Shown here one piece after another: positions 25,787-33,291 of a stretch of 33,291 nucleotides of DNA; positions within the stretch are counted from its first letter, which is position 1; each line of letters opens with the position of its first letter. The notes beneath the pieces were generated by a model. The model ran no database searches, was not told the origin of the DNA, and worked only from the letters and a program-made list of their open reading frames with translations. The stretch is from Ruminococcaceae bacterium UBA5905 (lineage in GTDB: Bacteria > Bacillota > Clostridia > Oscillospirales > Acutalibacteraceae). Location of the stretch: contig DJEF01000032.1 in the NCBI GenBank assembly GCA_002431285.1, forward strand, positions 1 to 33,291. The letters run 5' to 3'. The position numbers and the translations under genes were made by a program.

Positions 25787-27907
25787 TTGTTCAAGAAAAT
25801 AGCTGTTTTCGCACTTCTCGTTGTGTTGGCGGCGGCAATGGTGCTGCCGACGGCGGCGGGGGTTACGGATTCTTATACCCGTACCGATGTCCCCGGCGCC
25901 ACCGAGGTCAATGTGACCCGGGAAATGTACGCCGCCGTGCAGGAGCTGAGCGCCGCCTCCCTGGGGTTGTCCAGTAGCCTGGAGGGAATCACGGATATTT
26001 TTCGCCAGCCGAACGGAGAGATTCTGCTGCTGTGCGGCGGCACCTCCCGGCTCATCTCCATCCGCTCCGATTATTCCGCCGCCCGGGAGATTCCGGTAAC
26101 CGACGGGGAGGGGACGGTGGATTTTGAGGGTGCTGGCGGCGTGTATGCCGACGGAGAGGGCAACCTCTATATCGCCGATACCAACCACGAGCGCATCCTC
26201 ATCTGCAACGCCGACGGCGTGGTGCAGCAGACGCTGGGCAGCCCCCGGTCGGCGCTGATCCCGGAGGATTTTCTGTTCCACCCCATTGCCATCGAAAAGG
26301 ACACGGAGGGGTACACCTACATCCTCAGCCTCGGGTGCTATTACGGAGCGCTGATGTACTCGCCGGAATACGAATTTATGGGCTTCTACGGCTCCAACAC
26401 CGTGGAGGCGTCGGCGCTGGACACCCTTTCCTATCTGTGGAAACGGCTCACCAGCACCGACGCAAAAAAGGCGGCGTCCGTCAAGACTCTGCCCTATTCC
26501 TTTACGGATTTCTGCTTTGACACCGAGGATTTCATGATTACCGTCACCGGCGCCATCAGCTCGGATAAATACAGCTCCCAGGGGACGGTGGGGCAGCTGC
26601 GGAAGATCAGCCACAACGGCGATAACATTCTCTATAAGCGTAAGCTGGACGGGGATTCCGTGACCTCCTCCACGGTGAATTTTCTGGAGACCTCCAAGCC
26701 GGAGGGCGCCGCCGTACAGGATCTGACCTCGGTGGCGGTCAGCACCGACGGCTTCATCTATGTGCTGGATGGCGGCAACGGCACGGTGTATATCTACGAC
26801 ACCGACTGCAACCTGCTGTCCGCTTTCGGCGGCGGCTACGGGCAGGGCAGCCAGCTGGGCGTGTTCCGCAAGGCGACGGCGCTGGCCCTCAACGGCCGGG
26901 ACGTGCTGGTGGCGGATCAGGACAGCTACACCGTCACCGTGTTCCGGATGACCGACTACGGCGACAAGCTCTTCCGGGCACAGGGACTGTATCTGGACGG
27001 CGACTATGCCCAGGCGAAGGACCTGTGGCAGGAGGTGCTGTCTCTCAACCGGAACTGCCAGCCCGCCTATAAGGGTCTGGCGATGGCCTACTATAACGAG
27101 GGCGATTACCGGGCGGCGCTGGAGGCAGCCCGCACCGGAATGGATTATTCCGTGTACGATCTGGCATGGCAGGAGCTGGTCTCCCAGTTCATCGCTGACC
27201 ACTTTGTGTGGATCCTGCTGCTGATCGTGGCGGTCATCGGCGCCGTGGTGGGGCTTTGGCTGTGGCTGCGCCGCCGTAAAAAGCGGCTGATCACCAACCC
27301 GCGGCTGCAGCTGATGCTGCGGGTGCCGTTTCACCCCTTTGACAGCTACGACGAGATGAAGTATAAAAAGCTCGGCTCGGTCAAGGCGGCAGTGGGGATT
27401 ACGGTGCTGTTTTATGTGGCGGCGGTGCTGAATGTGATCGGCGCCGGGTTCCTGTATACCGATACGCTGCTGCGCAACTACAATTCGCTGTATACGCTGG
27501 GCAGCACCGCCGGTCTGCTGGTGCTGTGGTCGGTGTGCAACTGGCTGGTCTGCTCCATGTTCTCCGGCAAGGGCACCCTCCGGGAGGTCTATACCGCCAC
27601 CGCTTATGCGCTGGTGCCGTGGGTTCTGTTCCAGCTGGTGCGGGTGCTGCTGACCCGGTTCCTGCCCCTGTCCACCTCCGGGCTGATCGGGGCGCTGACG
27701 ACGGTGATGCTGCTCTACACCTTCTTCCTGGTGGCGGTGGCGACCATGAAGATGCACGAATACGATTTCTTCCAGTTCCTGCTGACCGGGATCGTCACCA
27801 TCTTCTTCATGATTCTGGTGGTGTTCATTCTGTTCCTCTGCGCGATCCTGATCTCCCAGTTCTTCACCTTCCTCGTGTCTATCTACGAGGAGGTTGCCTA
27901 CCGATGA
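25787..27907 (+). CDS. Secreted NHL-like beta-propeller / TPR / Yip1-like membrane protein
   Basis: This 706-residue protein begins with a signal peptide (1 to ~25). An extracytoplasmic region of NHL/beta-propeller type (about 60-385) shows blades such as DGEGNLYIADTNHERILIC and DGFIYVLDGGNGTVYIYD. A short TPR-like helical pair (RAQGLYLDGDYAQAKDLWQEVLSLN, about 397-421; AYYNEGDYRAALEAA) leads to a membrane helix (~471-495) with a basic stop-transfer RRRKK. The last ~190 residues are a Yip1-like bundle of about five helices. I chose the TTG at 25787 (GGGAGGG 9 bp before); the frame upstream is a shadow of the permease. Such a protein could sense or organise glycan at the surface beside the importers; no enzymatic motif is seen. 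Confidence 0.78.
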   Translation: MFKKIAVFALLVVLAAAMVLPTAAGVTDSYTRTDVPGATEVNVTREMYAAVQELSAASLGLSSSLEGITDIFRQPNGEILLLCGGTSRLISIRSDYSAAREIPVTDGEGTVDFEGAGGVYADGEGNLYIADTNHERILICNADGVVQQTLGSPRSALIPEDFLFHPIAIEKDTEGYTYILSLGCYYGALMYSPEYEFMGFYGSNTVEASALDTLSYLWKRLTSTDAKKAASVKTLPYSFTDFCFDTEDFMITVTGAISSDKYSSQGTVGQLRKISHNGDNILYKRKLDGDSVTSSTVNFLETSKPEGAAVQDLTSVAVSTDGFIYVLDGGNGTVYIYDTDCNLLSAFGGGYGQGSQLGVFRKATALALNGRDVLVADQDSYTVTVFRMTDYGDKLFRAQGLYLDGDYAQAKDLWQEVLSLNRNCQPAYKGLAMAYYNEGDYRAALEAARTGMDYSVYDLAWQELVSQFIADHFVWILLLIVAVIGAVVGLWLWLRRRKKRLITNPRLQLMLRVPFHPFDSYDEMKYKKLGSVKAAVGITVLFYVAAVLNVIGAGFLYTDTLLRNYNSLYTLGSTAGLLVLWSVCNWLVCSMFSGKGTLREVYTATAYALVPWVLFQLVRVLLTRFLPLSTSGLIGALTTVMLLYTFFLVAVATMKMHEYDFFQFLLTGIVTIFFMILVVFILFLCAILISQFFTFLVSIYEEVAYR

Positions 27908-27947
27908 GAGCCGACCGACTGATTTTGTAAAAGGAAAGGTGACGCAA

Positions 27948-30149
27948 GTGACGGCGTTCAAACATAGCTTCATCCGCACCGCCGCTGTTTTGCTGGCGCT
28001 GTGCATCCCGCTGGCGGCGCTGTCCGGCTGCGGCGGCTCTTCCGCGGGCAACGGCTACCGCAGCGTCAGCGGGACGGTGCCGGACGCCCAGACGCTGGCG
28101 ACGAACGACCGATATACGCTGTCCTGGGAGCAGGACGGCCGGGCAATCGTCCTGCGGGCGACGGATACCGGCGATTACTGGTCGGACATTCTGCTGGACG
28201 CTTTCCGGGAGGGCAGCGCCGGCGCTAATGCCAGCAGCCCCATCAGCATCACGGTGGCGAACACCAAGACGCTGAAATGGGACACCCTCTCCAGCTATTC
28301 TCAGACGGAGAATAACGGCAGCGTGGTGTGCAAAAAGCTGGATAACGGCGTGCGGGTCACTTATTTCTTCGATGCGTATCAGATCGCCGTGCCGGTGGAT
28401 TATGTACTGCGGGAGGACGGTCTGACCGTCACCGTGGATTCCTCCAAGATTTTGGAGGACGGAGAGGATTATAAGCTGGTGTCGGTGACGGTCACCCCGT
28501 TCCTGTGCAGCGTGAAGAACGATGCGGCAGGCGGACAGCTGTTTGTTCCCGCCGGCAGCGGGGCGGTGATGCATACGGCGGAGACGCCGGACGGCGCCCG
28601 CCAGTATACCGGCGAGGTATACGGCCGGGACGCGGCGCGCCGCAATCCGCTGAATCTGACCGAGGAGCAGGCGGTGCGGCTGCCCGTGTTCGGCGCCTAT
28701 GGAGACGGCAAGGGGCTGATGGGCATCATCGAGGAGGGCGCCGCCTCCTGCGCCATTCAGGCGCAGGCGGGCAATTCCCGGCTGGGCAGCTCCTACGTCG
28801 GGGCGGTGTTCTATGTGCGGGGCTATGACGAGTTCTCCTATGTATATCACGGCAACTATAAAGGGATCACCAGCCGGGTCAACGACCGGATGTCCGGAGA
28901 GAAGATGACCGTGGCGTATCAGGCGCTTCACGGAGACGAGGCCGGCTACGCCGGGATCGCCGCCCGGTATCGGGACTATCTGCTGGCGCAGGGCATGACC
29001 GCCACGACGGAGGAAAGCGCTCCCTATGCGGTGACGCTGCTGGGCGGGACCCATATCACCACTTCGATATTTGGAATTCCTCGGAAAAAGCCGGTGGCGA
29101 TGACCACCTTCTCACAGGCGCAGAGCATCGTGTCGGAGCTGCAGGAGACGACGGGCACGCTGCCGCTGGTGCGGCTGATGGGCTACGGAGACGCCGGGAT
29201 CCGCCCGGGACGCATCGCCGGAGGCAAGACCTACCCGGCAGTGTACGGTTCTAAGACCGATTTTGCAGCGCTGATGGCGCTGTGCGGCGATAGTCTGTTT
29301 CCGGATTACGATATCGTGAACTTCTCCAAGTCCGGCGGCGGCTTCTCGCTCAATTTCGATGCGGCCAAGACCGCTATCCAGTATAAAGCGGAGCATTTCC
29401 CCGTGACCCCGCTGCGGGTGAACGATAAGACCAACGCCTATTACACCCTCGCCCGGAAGGAGCTGGCCAACGCCGCCGCCTTTGCGCTGAAAAAGGCGGC
29501 ACGCTACGGCGCCGGTGCGGTGAGCCTGTCCAGTCTGGGCAGCACGGCATATTCCGACGAGGGGTATATCAGCAAGGCGGGGATGGAGCAGGACGCGACG
29601 GCGCTGCTGAAAACAGCGCAGCAGGCGGGATACAAAACGGCGGTGGCTGCCGCCAACGGCTATGCCGCCGGAGCGGCGGACGTGGTGTTTGACGCCCCCG
29701 CGGATACCGGCAGCTACGACGGACTGGACGCCGCCGTGCCGTTCTACCAGATGGTGTTCCACGGCTATAAGCCCCTGTATACTGAGGCAATCAACCTGGC
29801 GGAGAATATTCCGCTGGCCATCGCCCGGGCAGCCGCCTACGGCATGGGGCTGGGCTATACGCTGACGGATACCTTTGTGGACGGCTCCGATGACCTGAGC
29901 GAATATAAGCTGTACGGCACGCTCTACGCCGACCACCGGCAGAGCATTGTCGAGACCCTGACCGCCAGCGGCTATGCCGCTCTGTATGCGGCGGTGGCGC
30001 AGTCGCCGCTGGTCGAATATACGCTGGGGGCGGACGGGGTCAGCTGTACCCGCTATGCAAACGGCACGACCGTCTATGTGAACCAAACCGATCGAACGCA
30101 GCGCTGCCCCGCCGGGGAATTGCAGCCCTATGCGTTCTGTCTGGGCTGA
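27948..30149 (+). CDS. DUF5696-like lipoprotein, possible glycoside hydrolase fold
   Basis: A 733-residue protein with a lipoprotein signal (LAALSGC, Cys28). The N-terminal half is beta-rich with alternating YTLSWEQDGRAIVLRATDT and VVCKKLDNGVRVTYFF, like the sandwich domain before many glycosidase barrels. The C-terminal half has helix/strand alternation and an AGMEQD and ADVVFDAPADTGSYDG region, compatible with a TIM barrel. The layout and the neighbourhood (ABC permeases, Yip1-like protein) recall DUF5696 proteins, a family of unknown function; I name this from memory. Of two GTG codons (27939, 27948) I prefer 27948 because AAAGGTGA lies at a proper distance. Catalytic acids cannot be assigned from the sequence alone. 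Confidence 0.65.
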   Translation: MTAFKHSFIRTAAVLLALCIPLAALSGCGGSSAGNGYRSVSGTVPDAQTLATNDRYTLSWEQDGRAIVLRATDTGDYWSDILLDAFREGSAGANASSPISITVANTKTLKWDTLSSYSQTENNGSVVCKKLDNGVRVTYFFDAYQIAVPVDYVLREDGLTVTVDSSKILEDGEDYKLVSVTVTPFLCSVKNDAAGGQLFVPAGSGAVMHTAETPDGARQYTGEVYGRDAARRNPLNLTEEQAVRLPVFGAYGDGKGLMGIIEEGAASCAIQAQAGNSRLGSSYVGAVFYVRGYDEFSYVYHGNYKGITSRVNDRMSGEKMTVAYQALHGDEAGYAGIAARYRDYLLAQGMTATTEESAPYAVTLLGGTHITTSIFGIPRKKPVAMTTFSQAQSIVSELQETTGTLPLVRLMGYGDAGIRPGRIAGGKTYPAVYGSKTDFAALMALCGDSLFPDYDIVNFSKSGGGFSLNFDAAKTAIQYKAEHFPVTPLRVNDKTNAYYTLARKELANAAAFALKKAARYGAGAVSLSSLGSTAYSDEGYISKAGMEQDATALLKTAQQAGYKTAVAAANGYAAGAADVVFDAPADTGSYDGLDAAVPFYQMVFHGYKPLYTEAINLAENIPLAIARAAAYGMGLGYTLTDTFVDGSDDLSEYKLYGTLYADHRQSIVETLTASGYAALYAAVAQSPLVEYTLGADGVSCTRYANGTTVYVNQTDRTQRCPAGELQPYAFCLG

Positions 30150-30160
30150 GAGGTGTAACG

Positions 30161-31054
30161 ATGGCAAGATCAACTTCCGCCAGAAGTCTGGAAAAGACCC
30201 GCACCCGTGCCGGGTATACCTTTGTGCTGCACTGGCTCATCGGGCTGGCGCTCTTCTTCGTGTATCCGCTGGGCTGCTCGCTGTGGTACAGCTTCAATAA
30301 TATCCTCATCGAGCCGGGCAGCGTGGTGACGCAGTTCGTGGGGGCGGAGCATTACCGGGAGCTGCTGACGGTCAACGCCGACTATCTGGACAATATGCGG
30401 GATTCCATGGGGATGATGTTCTATTCCCTGCCCTTTATTCTGGCGCTGAGCCTTATTCTGGCGGTGCTGCTCAACCAGAATTTTAAGGGCAAGACCGTCT
30501 TTCGGGCGATCTTTTTCCTGCCCGCCATCATCAGTAACTCCGTGGTGATGAGCACCCTCAACGGCGATTTCATCACCATGCCCCTGTTCTCCTCCGGCAC
30601 CGCCGGTACGGGCATCATCAACTATAATGAGATCATCGCCAATCTGCATATCCCCGACCAGATCACGCCGATCCTGGTGTTTCTGCTGTCCAACAGCATC
30701 AATATCATCTGGAAATGCGGGGTGCAGACGGTGCTGTTCATCGCCGGGCTGCAAAGCATCCCCGCATCCCTCTATGAGGTGTCGAAGCTGGAGGGTGCCA
30801 ACAAGTGGGAGGAATTCTGGCTCATCACCGTGCCCAGTCTGCGGCACATCATCTCGCTGGTGCTGATCTACACTATGATCGAGCTGTTTGTGGACACCAA
30901 CAATACGCTGGTGGCCAACGCGTACAGCCGGATGCTCAATCAGGACTACGGCAACAGCTCGGCGATGCTGTGGCTCTATTTTGCGGTGGTGCTGGTGGTG
31001 ATCGGAGCCATCTATCTGCTGTATCAACGGTATTGCGTCAAGCATTGGGAATAA
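30161..31054 (+). CDS. Carbohydrate ABC transporter permease (MalF type, CUT1)
   Basis: A 297-residue permease whose first helix (HWLIGLALFFVYPLGCSLWYSF) and following periplasmic segment are of MalF type. The EAA loop is less regular than in the other three permeases: SLYEVSKLEGANKWEEFWLITVPSL, with Val-Ser-Lys-Leu-Glu where the others have Ala-Ala/Gly-x-Ile-Asp. It lies 11 bp after the DUF5696-like gene. The only unpaired MalG-type subunit in the window is at 15560, about 14 kb upstream, so these two are the likely partners. A further permease beyond the window edge cannot be excluded. Confidence 0.88.
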   Translation: MARSTSARSLEKTRTRAGYTFVLHWLIGLALFFVYPLGCSLWYSFNNILIEPGSVVTQFVGAEHYRELLTVNADYLDNMRDSMGMMFYSLPFILALSLILAVLLNQNFKGKTVFRAIFFLPAIISNSVVMSTLNGDFITMPLFSSGTAGTGIINYNEIIANLHIPDQITPILVFLLSNSINIIWKCGVQTVLFIAGLQSIPASLYEVSKLEGANKWEEFWLITVPSLRHIISLVLIYTMIELFVDTNNTLVANAYSRMLNQDYGNSSAMLWLYFAVVLVVIGAIYLLYQRYCVKHWE

Positions 31055-31081
31055 AACTTGTACGAGAAAGGTGGAAACGCT

Positions 31082-33291
31082 ATGGGTAGCATACGAAAGA
31101 GCCTGACCGGATGGAAAGGACTGCTCTGCGGGGTGCTGGTCGTCAGCCTGCTGCTGGGGTTGTTCCTGCCGCTGGCGGTGTCGGTACACGCCGCCGGGGA
31201 GAAAATGCTCCGTATTCAGGTGAGCAAAGTGAACAGCGGCTACGACGAGCTGCGCACCCCCGTCCGGGTGGAGGTGGGCAAGCAGTACCACTTCCGCTTC
31301 CTGGCCAGCGCCGCCATGGACGGCAGCTTTGAGGTGGTGTGTCGGGCGGACAGCCCCGGCGGCAACAAGGTGGGAGTCAACGCCGCCATCACCCAGGTCA
31401 GCCGGGAGAAAAACGGGCAGCTATACGACTATACATACAGTCTGACGATTCCCGCCAAGGACAACAACGGCAACGCCATGACCGATTCCGTCTTTTTCAT
31501 CATCCGGTTCAAGGCGGCCTGCGAGGGCTATCTGGTGCGTCCCACCGCCTATGCGGCGGATGACAGCGCCAAGACGGAGCTGCTGCAGAACGGCGGCTTC
31601 CAGAATGGGCTGAAAAGCTGGTTTGTGGAGTCCACGCCCCTGTCCGGCTCGGACTATGCCGACGGCACCTATATTGCGGTGTCGGTGACGGATCTGGATG
31701 AGTCTCTGCTGGACAGCAGCGCCGCGAAAAAGATGCTGCACATCCATAAGACCAAGAACAGCAACAACTGTGAGCTTAAAACACCGGTGGCGGTGACGGC
31801 AGGCAAGAATTATACCTATACCTTTGCTCTGTCGGAGGGGATTGCCGAGAGTGATTTTGAGCTGGTGTTCCGGGTGGTGACCGGTTCGTGGTCGCAGCCG
31901 GGGGTGACCCCCCAGGTCACGGCCAGCAAAGAAACCAACGGGAAGTCGGTGTATTACACCTATACCTTTGACGCGCCCTCCAAGGACAACAACGGCAACG
32001 ACATCACCGGAAAGAGCCTCTATTTCATCATCCGGTTCAAGAATGCCGCCGTGTGCGAGGGCAATCTCTTCGACGCCGCGGTATACGAGACGGCGGACGC
32101 CGCCAAGACCCAGTTGCTGCAAAACGGCGATTTCAGCGACGGTCTGTACGGCTGGGTGGCCGGTTTCAAGGAGTTTAAGAGCGGCGATACCACGGGAGCG
32201 GACTCCAACGGGACTACCGAGCTGACGGTGCTGCCCTTTGACGAGTCCCTGATCGACGCGGAGCCGGCCGGCCCCCAGATGTTGCATATCATCAAGACTG
32301 CCGCCGTCCGGGGCGAGCTGAAAAACTCTGTGCCGGTGGAAAAAGGGCAGAGCTACGACTATACTTTCGGGCTGTCGGACGGGTTCACCGACGCCGACTT
32401 TGATGTGGTGTGCCGGGTGAATACCGGCACCGGCACCCAGCCGGGGGTCAGCGCCAACATCCAGCGGGTGCGCCGGGTGGAGAATAAGATCAGCACCCTG
32501 TACACCTACCGCTTCACGGTGCCGACGAACGACCAGAATATCGGCGACCATGAGCTGTATTTCATCATCCGGTTCAAGACGGCGAAAGAGGGGGATCTGT
32601 TCAACCCCTGTGTGTACCGCACCGACGACGCCGACAAGACGAATCTGCTGGATAACGGCGATTTCTCCGCCGGGCTGTACGGCTGGATCTGGGAGTTCCG
32701 CACCTTTGCGGCAAACCAGCGGGAGGCGGATGTGACCGAATACGCCGCCAAGCTGCAGGTCGTGGACTTTAACGAGGCGCTGCTGGAGGAATCCGACAAC
32801 ACCCCGAAGATGCTGCAGGTGAATAAAACCGGCGCCGCCCGGGGCGAGCTGATGCAGCTGGTGCCGGTGACGGCGGGAGCCAGCTACGATTTCACCTTTG
32901 GTCTGACCGATTCCATCGACAAATTTGAGGTGGTATGCCGGGCGTCGGACGCCGCCAAGCGAGCGGGCATCAACGCCCAGATCACCCAGGTGAAAAAGGA
33001 TGTGCGCAACGGCGGCACCCTGTATACCTACCGCTTCACCATCCCCGAAAAGGATAACAACGGGAACCCGGTGACCGATCAGGTGTTCTTTATCGTTCGG
33101 TTCCCCCAGGGGAGCATCTATCAGGGGGCGCTGTATGTCCCCAGCGTGTGCGCCGTCGGGGCGGAATCCACCGAGCTGCTGACCAATGCAGATTTCCGCT
33201 CCGGTCTGGATAAATGGAGTCTGGAATACACCTGGCTGTCCGGCAAGCACTTCCAGAACAGCGATATGGAGCTGACAGTGGTGACGCTGGA
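31082..33291 (+). CDS. Secreted tandem-repeat carbohydrate-binding-like protein (3'-truncated by window edge)
   Basis: At least 736 codons are open to the window edge without a stop. A signal peptide (GLLCGVLVVSLLLGLFLPL, cleavage near VHAAG) is followed by modules of ~177 residues. Each begins with a CBM4/9-like strand (LLQNGGFQNGLKSW, LLQNGDFSDGLYGW, LLDNGDFSAGLYGW, LLTNADFRSGLDKW) and contains KMLHI-K, a Y-[DT]-[FY]-TF strand, PxKDNNGN and FIIRF. The first module lacks its N-terminal strand. The start ATG at 31082 follows GAAAGGTGG. It looks like an extracellular glycan-binding or surface-layer protein and may carry a catalytic or anchoring domain further on. The family name is by motif resemblance. 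Confidence 0.8.
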   Translation, partial: MGSIRKSLTGWKGLLCGVLVVSLLLGLFLPLAVSVHAAGEKMLRIQVSKVNSGYDELRTPVRVEVGKQYHFRFLASAAMDGSFEVVCRADSPGGNKVGVNAAITQVSREKNGQLYDYTYSLTIPAKDNNGNAMTDSVFFIIRFKAACEGYLVRPTAYAADDSAKTELLQNGGFQNGLKSWFVESTPLSGSDYADGTYIAVSVTDLDESLLDSSAAKKMLHIHKTKNSNNCELKTPVAVTAGKNYTYTFALSEGIAESDFELVFRVVTGSWSQPGVTPQVTASKETNGKSVYYTYTFDAPSKDNNGNDITGKSLYFIIRFKNAAVCEGNLFDAAVYETADAAKTQLLQNGDFSDGLYGWVAGFKEFKSGDTTGADSNGTTELTVLPFDESLIDAEPAGPQMLHIIKTAAVRGELKNSVPVEKGQSYDYTFGLSDGFTDADFDVVCRVNTGTGTQPGVSANIQRVRRVENKISTLYTYRFTVPTNDQNIGDHELYFIIRFKTAKEGDLFNPCVYRTDDADKTNLLDNGDFSAGLYGWIWEFRTFAANQREADVTEYAAKLQVVDFNEALLEESDNTPKMLQVNKTGAARGELMQLVPVTAGASYDFTFGLTDSIDKFEVVCRASDAAKRAGINAQITQVKKDVRNGGTLYTYRFTIPEKDNNGNPVTDQVFFIVRFPQGSIYQGALYVPSVCAVGAESTELLTNADFRSGLDKWSLEYTWLSGKHFQNSDMELTVVTL
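31580..33291 (+). repeat. ~531-bp in-frame tandem repeat array
   Basis: The start motif LLxN(G/A)xFxxGLxxW recurs at 31580, 32114, 32645 and 33176, giving periods of 534, 531 and 531 bp (178, 177, 177 residues). A degenerate first copy lies at about 31205-31579. The DNA still shows short identical patches (for example around CATCATCCGGTTCAAG in three copies), so the array arose by duplication but has diverged. It continues past the window. Confidence 0.88.

Noticed and set aside
31580..33291. CRISPR-like or mobile-element explanation of the repeats
   Set aside because: The period is ~531 bp, in frame, and reflects protein modules. There are no spacers, inverted ends or transposase.
1..33291. 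tRNA/rRNA genes, CRISPR arrays, insertion sequences, phage attachment sites
   Set aside because: I looked for these through the intergenic stretches and saw no supporting pattern.

Overview
The window reads as chromosomal DNA of a GC-rich Gram-positive anaerobe, most likely an Oscillospiraceae/Ruminococcaceae-type Clostridium. The reasons are AGGAGG-like ribosome sites, sigma-A promoters with exact 17-bp spacing, ArgR/AhrC-type ARG boxes, lipoprotein signal peptides with short Ser/Thr-rich tethers, and CUT1 sugar ABC transporters without their own ATPase. No host is named by the sequence, so the lineage is an inference. All genes I accept are on the + strand.

Region 1 (1-1647) is the 3' part of a UvrA-like tandem ABC ATPase gene whose beginning lies outside the window. 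It is followed by about 800 bp without a convincing gene (1648-2450). That gap holds a 13-bp inverted repeat, a strong intrinsic terminator, two candidate ARG boxes, a consensus promoter and a leader of about 195 nt.

Region 2 (2451-12777) is a tightly packed arginine operon: argC (type 2), argJ, argB, argD, argF, carA and carB. Junctions overlap by 4 bp (ATGA) at argB/argD, argD/argF and argF/carA. Together these genes take N-acetylglutamate (recycled by ArgJ) to ornithine, make carbamoyl phosphate, and join the two to citrulline; argG and argH are not here. The last gene encodes one 1343-residue polypeptide in which a complete CarB is fused to a complete DapF-like (diaminopimelate epimerase) domain. 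In that domain the first catalytic cysteine is replaced by alanine. A hairpin terminator follows.

Region 3 (13207-33291 and beyond) is a second long operon of at least 13 genes with gaps of 10-51 bp, read from a consensus promoter at 13087-13115. It encodes a sugar-isomerase-like TIM barrel, an ADP-ribosylglycohydrolase-fold enzyme, parts of two CUT1-type ABC importers, a pair of paralogous parallel beta-helix proteins (one a lipoprotein, one without a signal), an NHL-propeller/TPR/Yip1-like membrane protein, a DUF5696-like lipoprotein and a very large secreted protein built of ~177-residue tandem modules that runs off the window. The two importers consist of solute-binding proteins at 16585 and 21108 and permeases at 15560, 23971, 24903 and 30161. 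One permease pair is adjacent (23971/24903); the members of the other lie about 14 kb apart and bracket it.

The simplest reading of region 3 is a surface glycan-capture, import and processing locus with a membrane sensor or assembly protein. The substrate cannot be read from the sequence. It contains no ATPase and no transcriptional regulator within the window. This locus and the CarB-DapF fusion are the two parts most worth following up.
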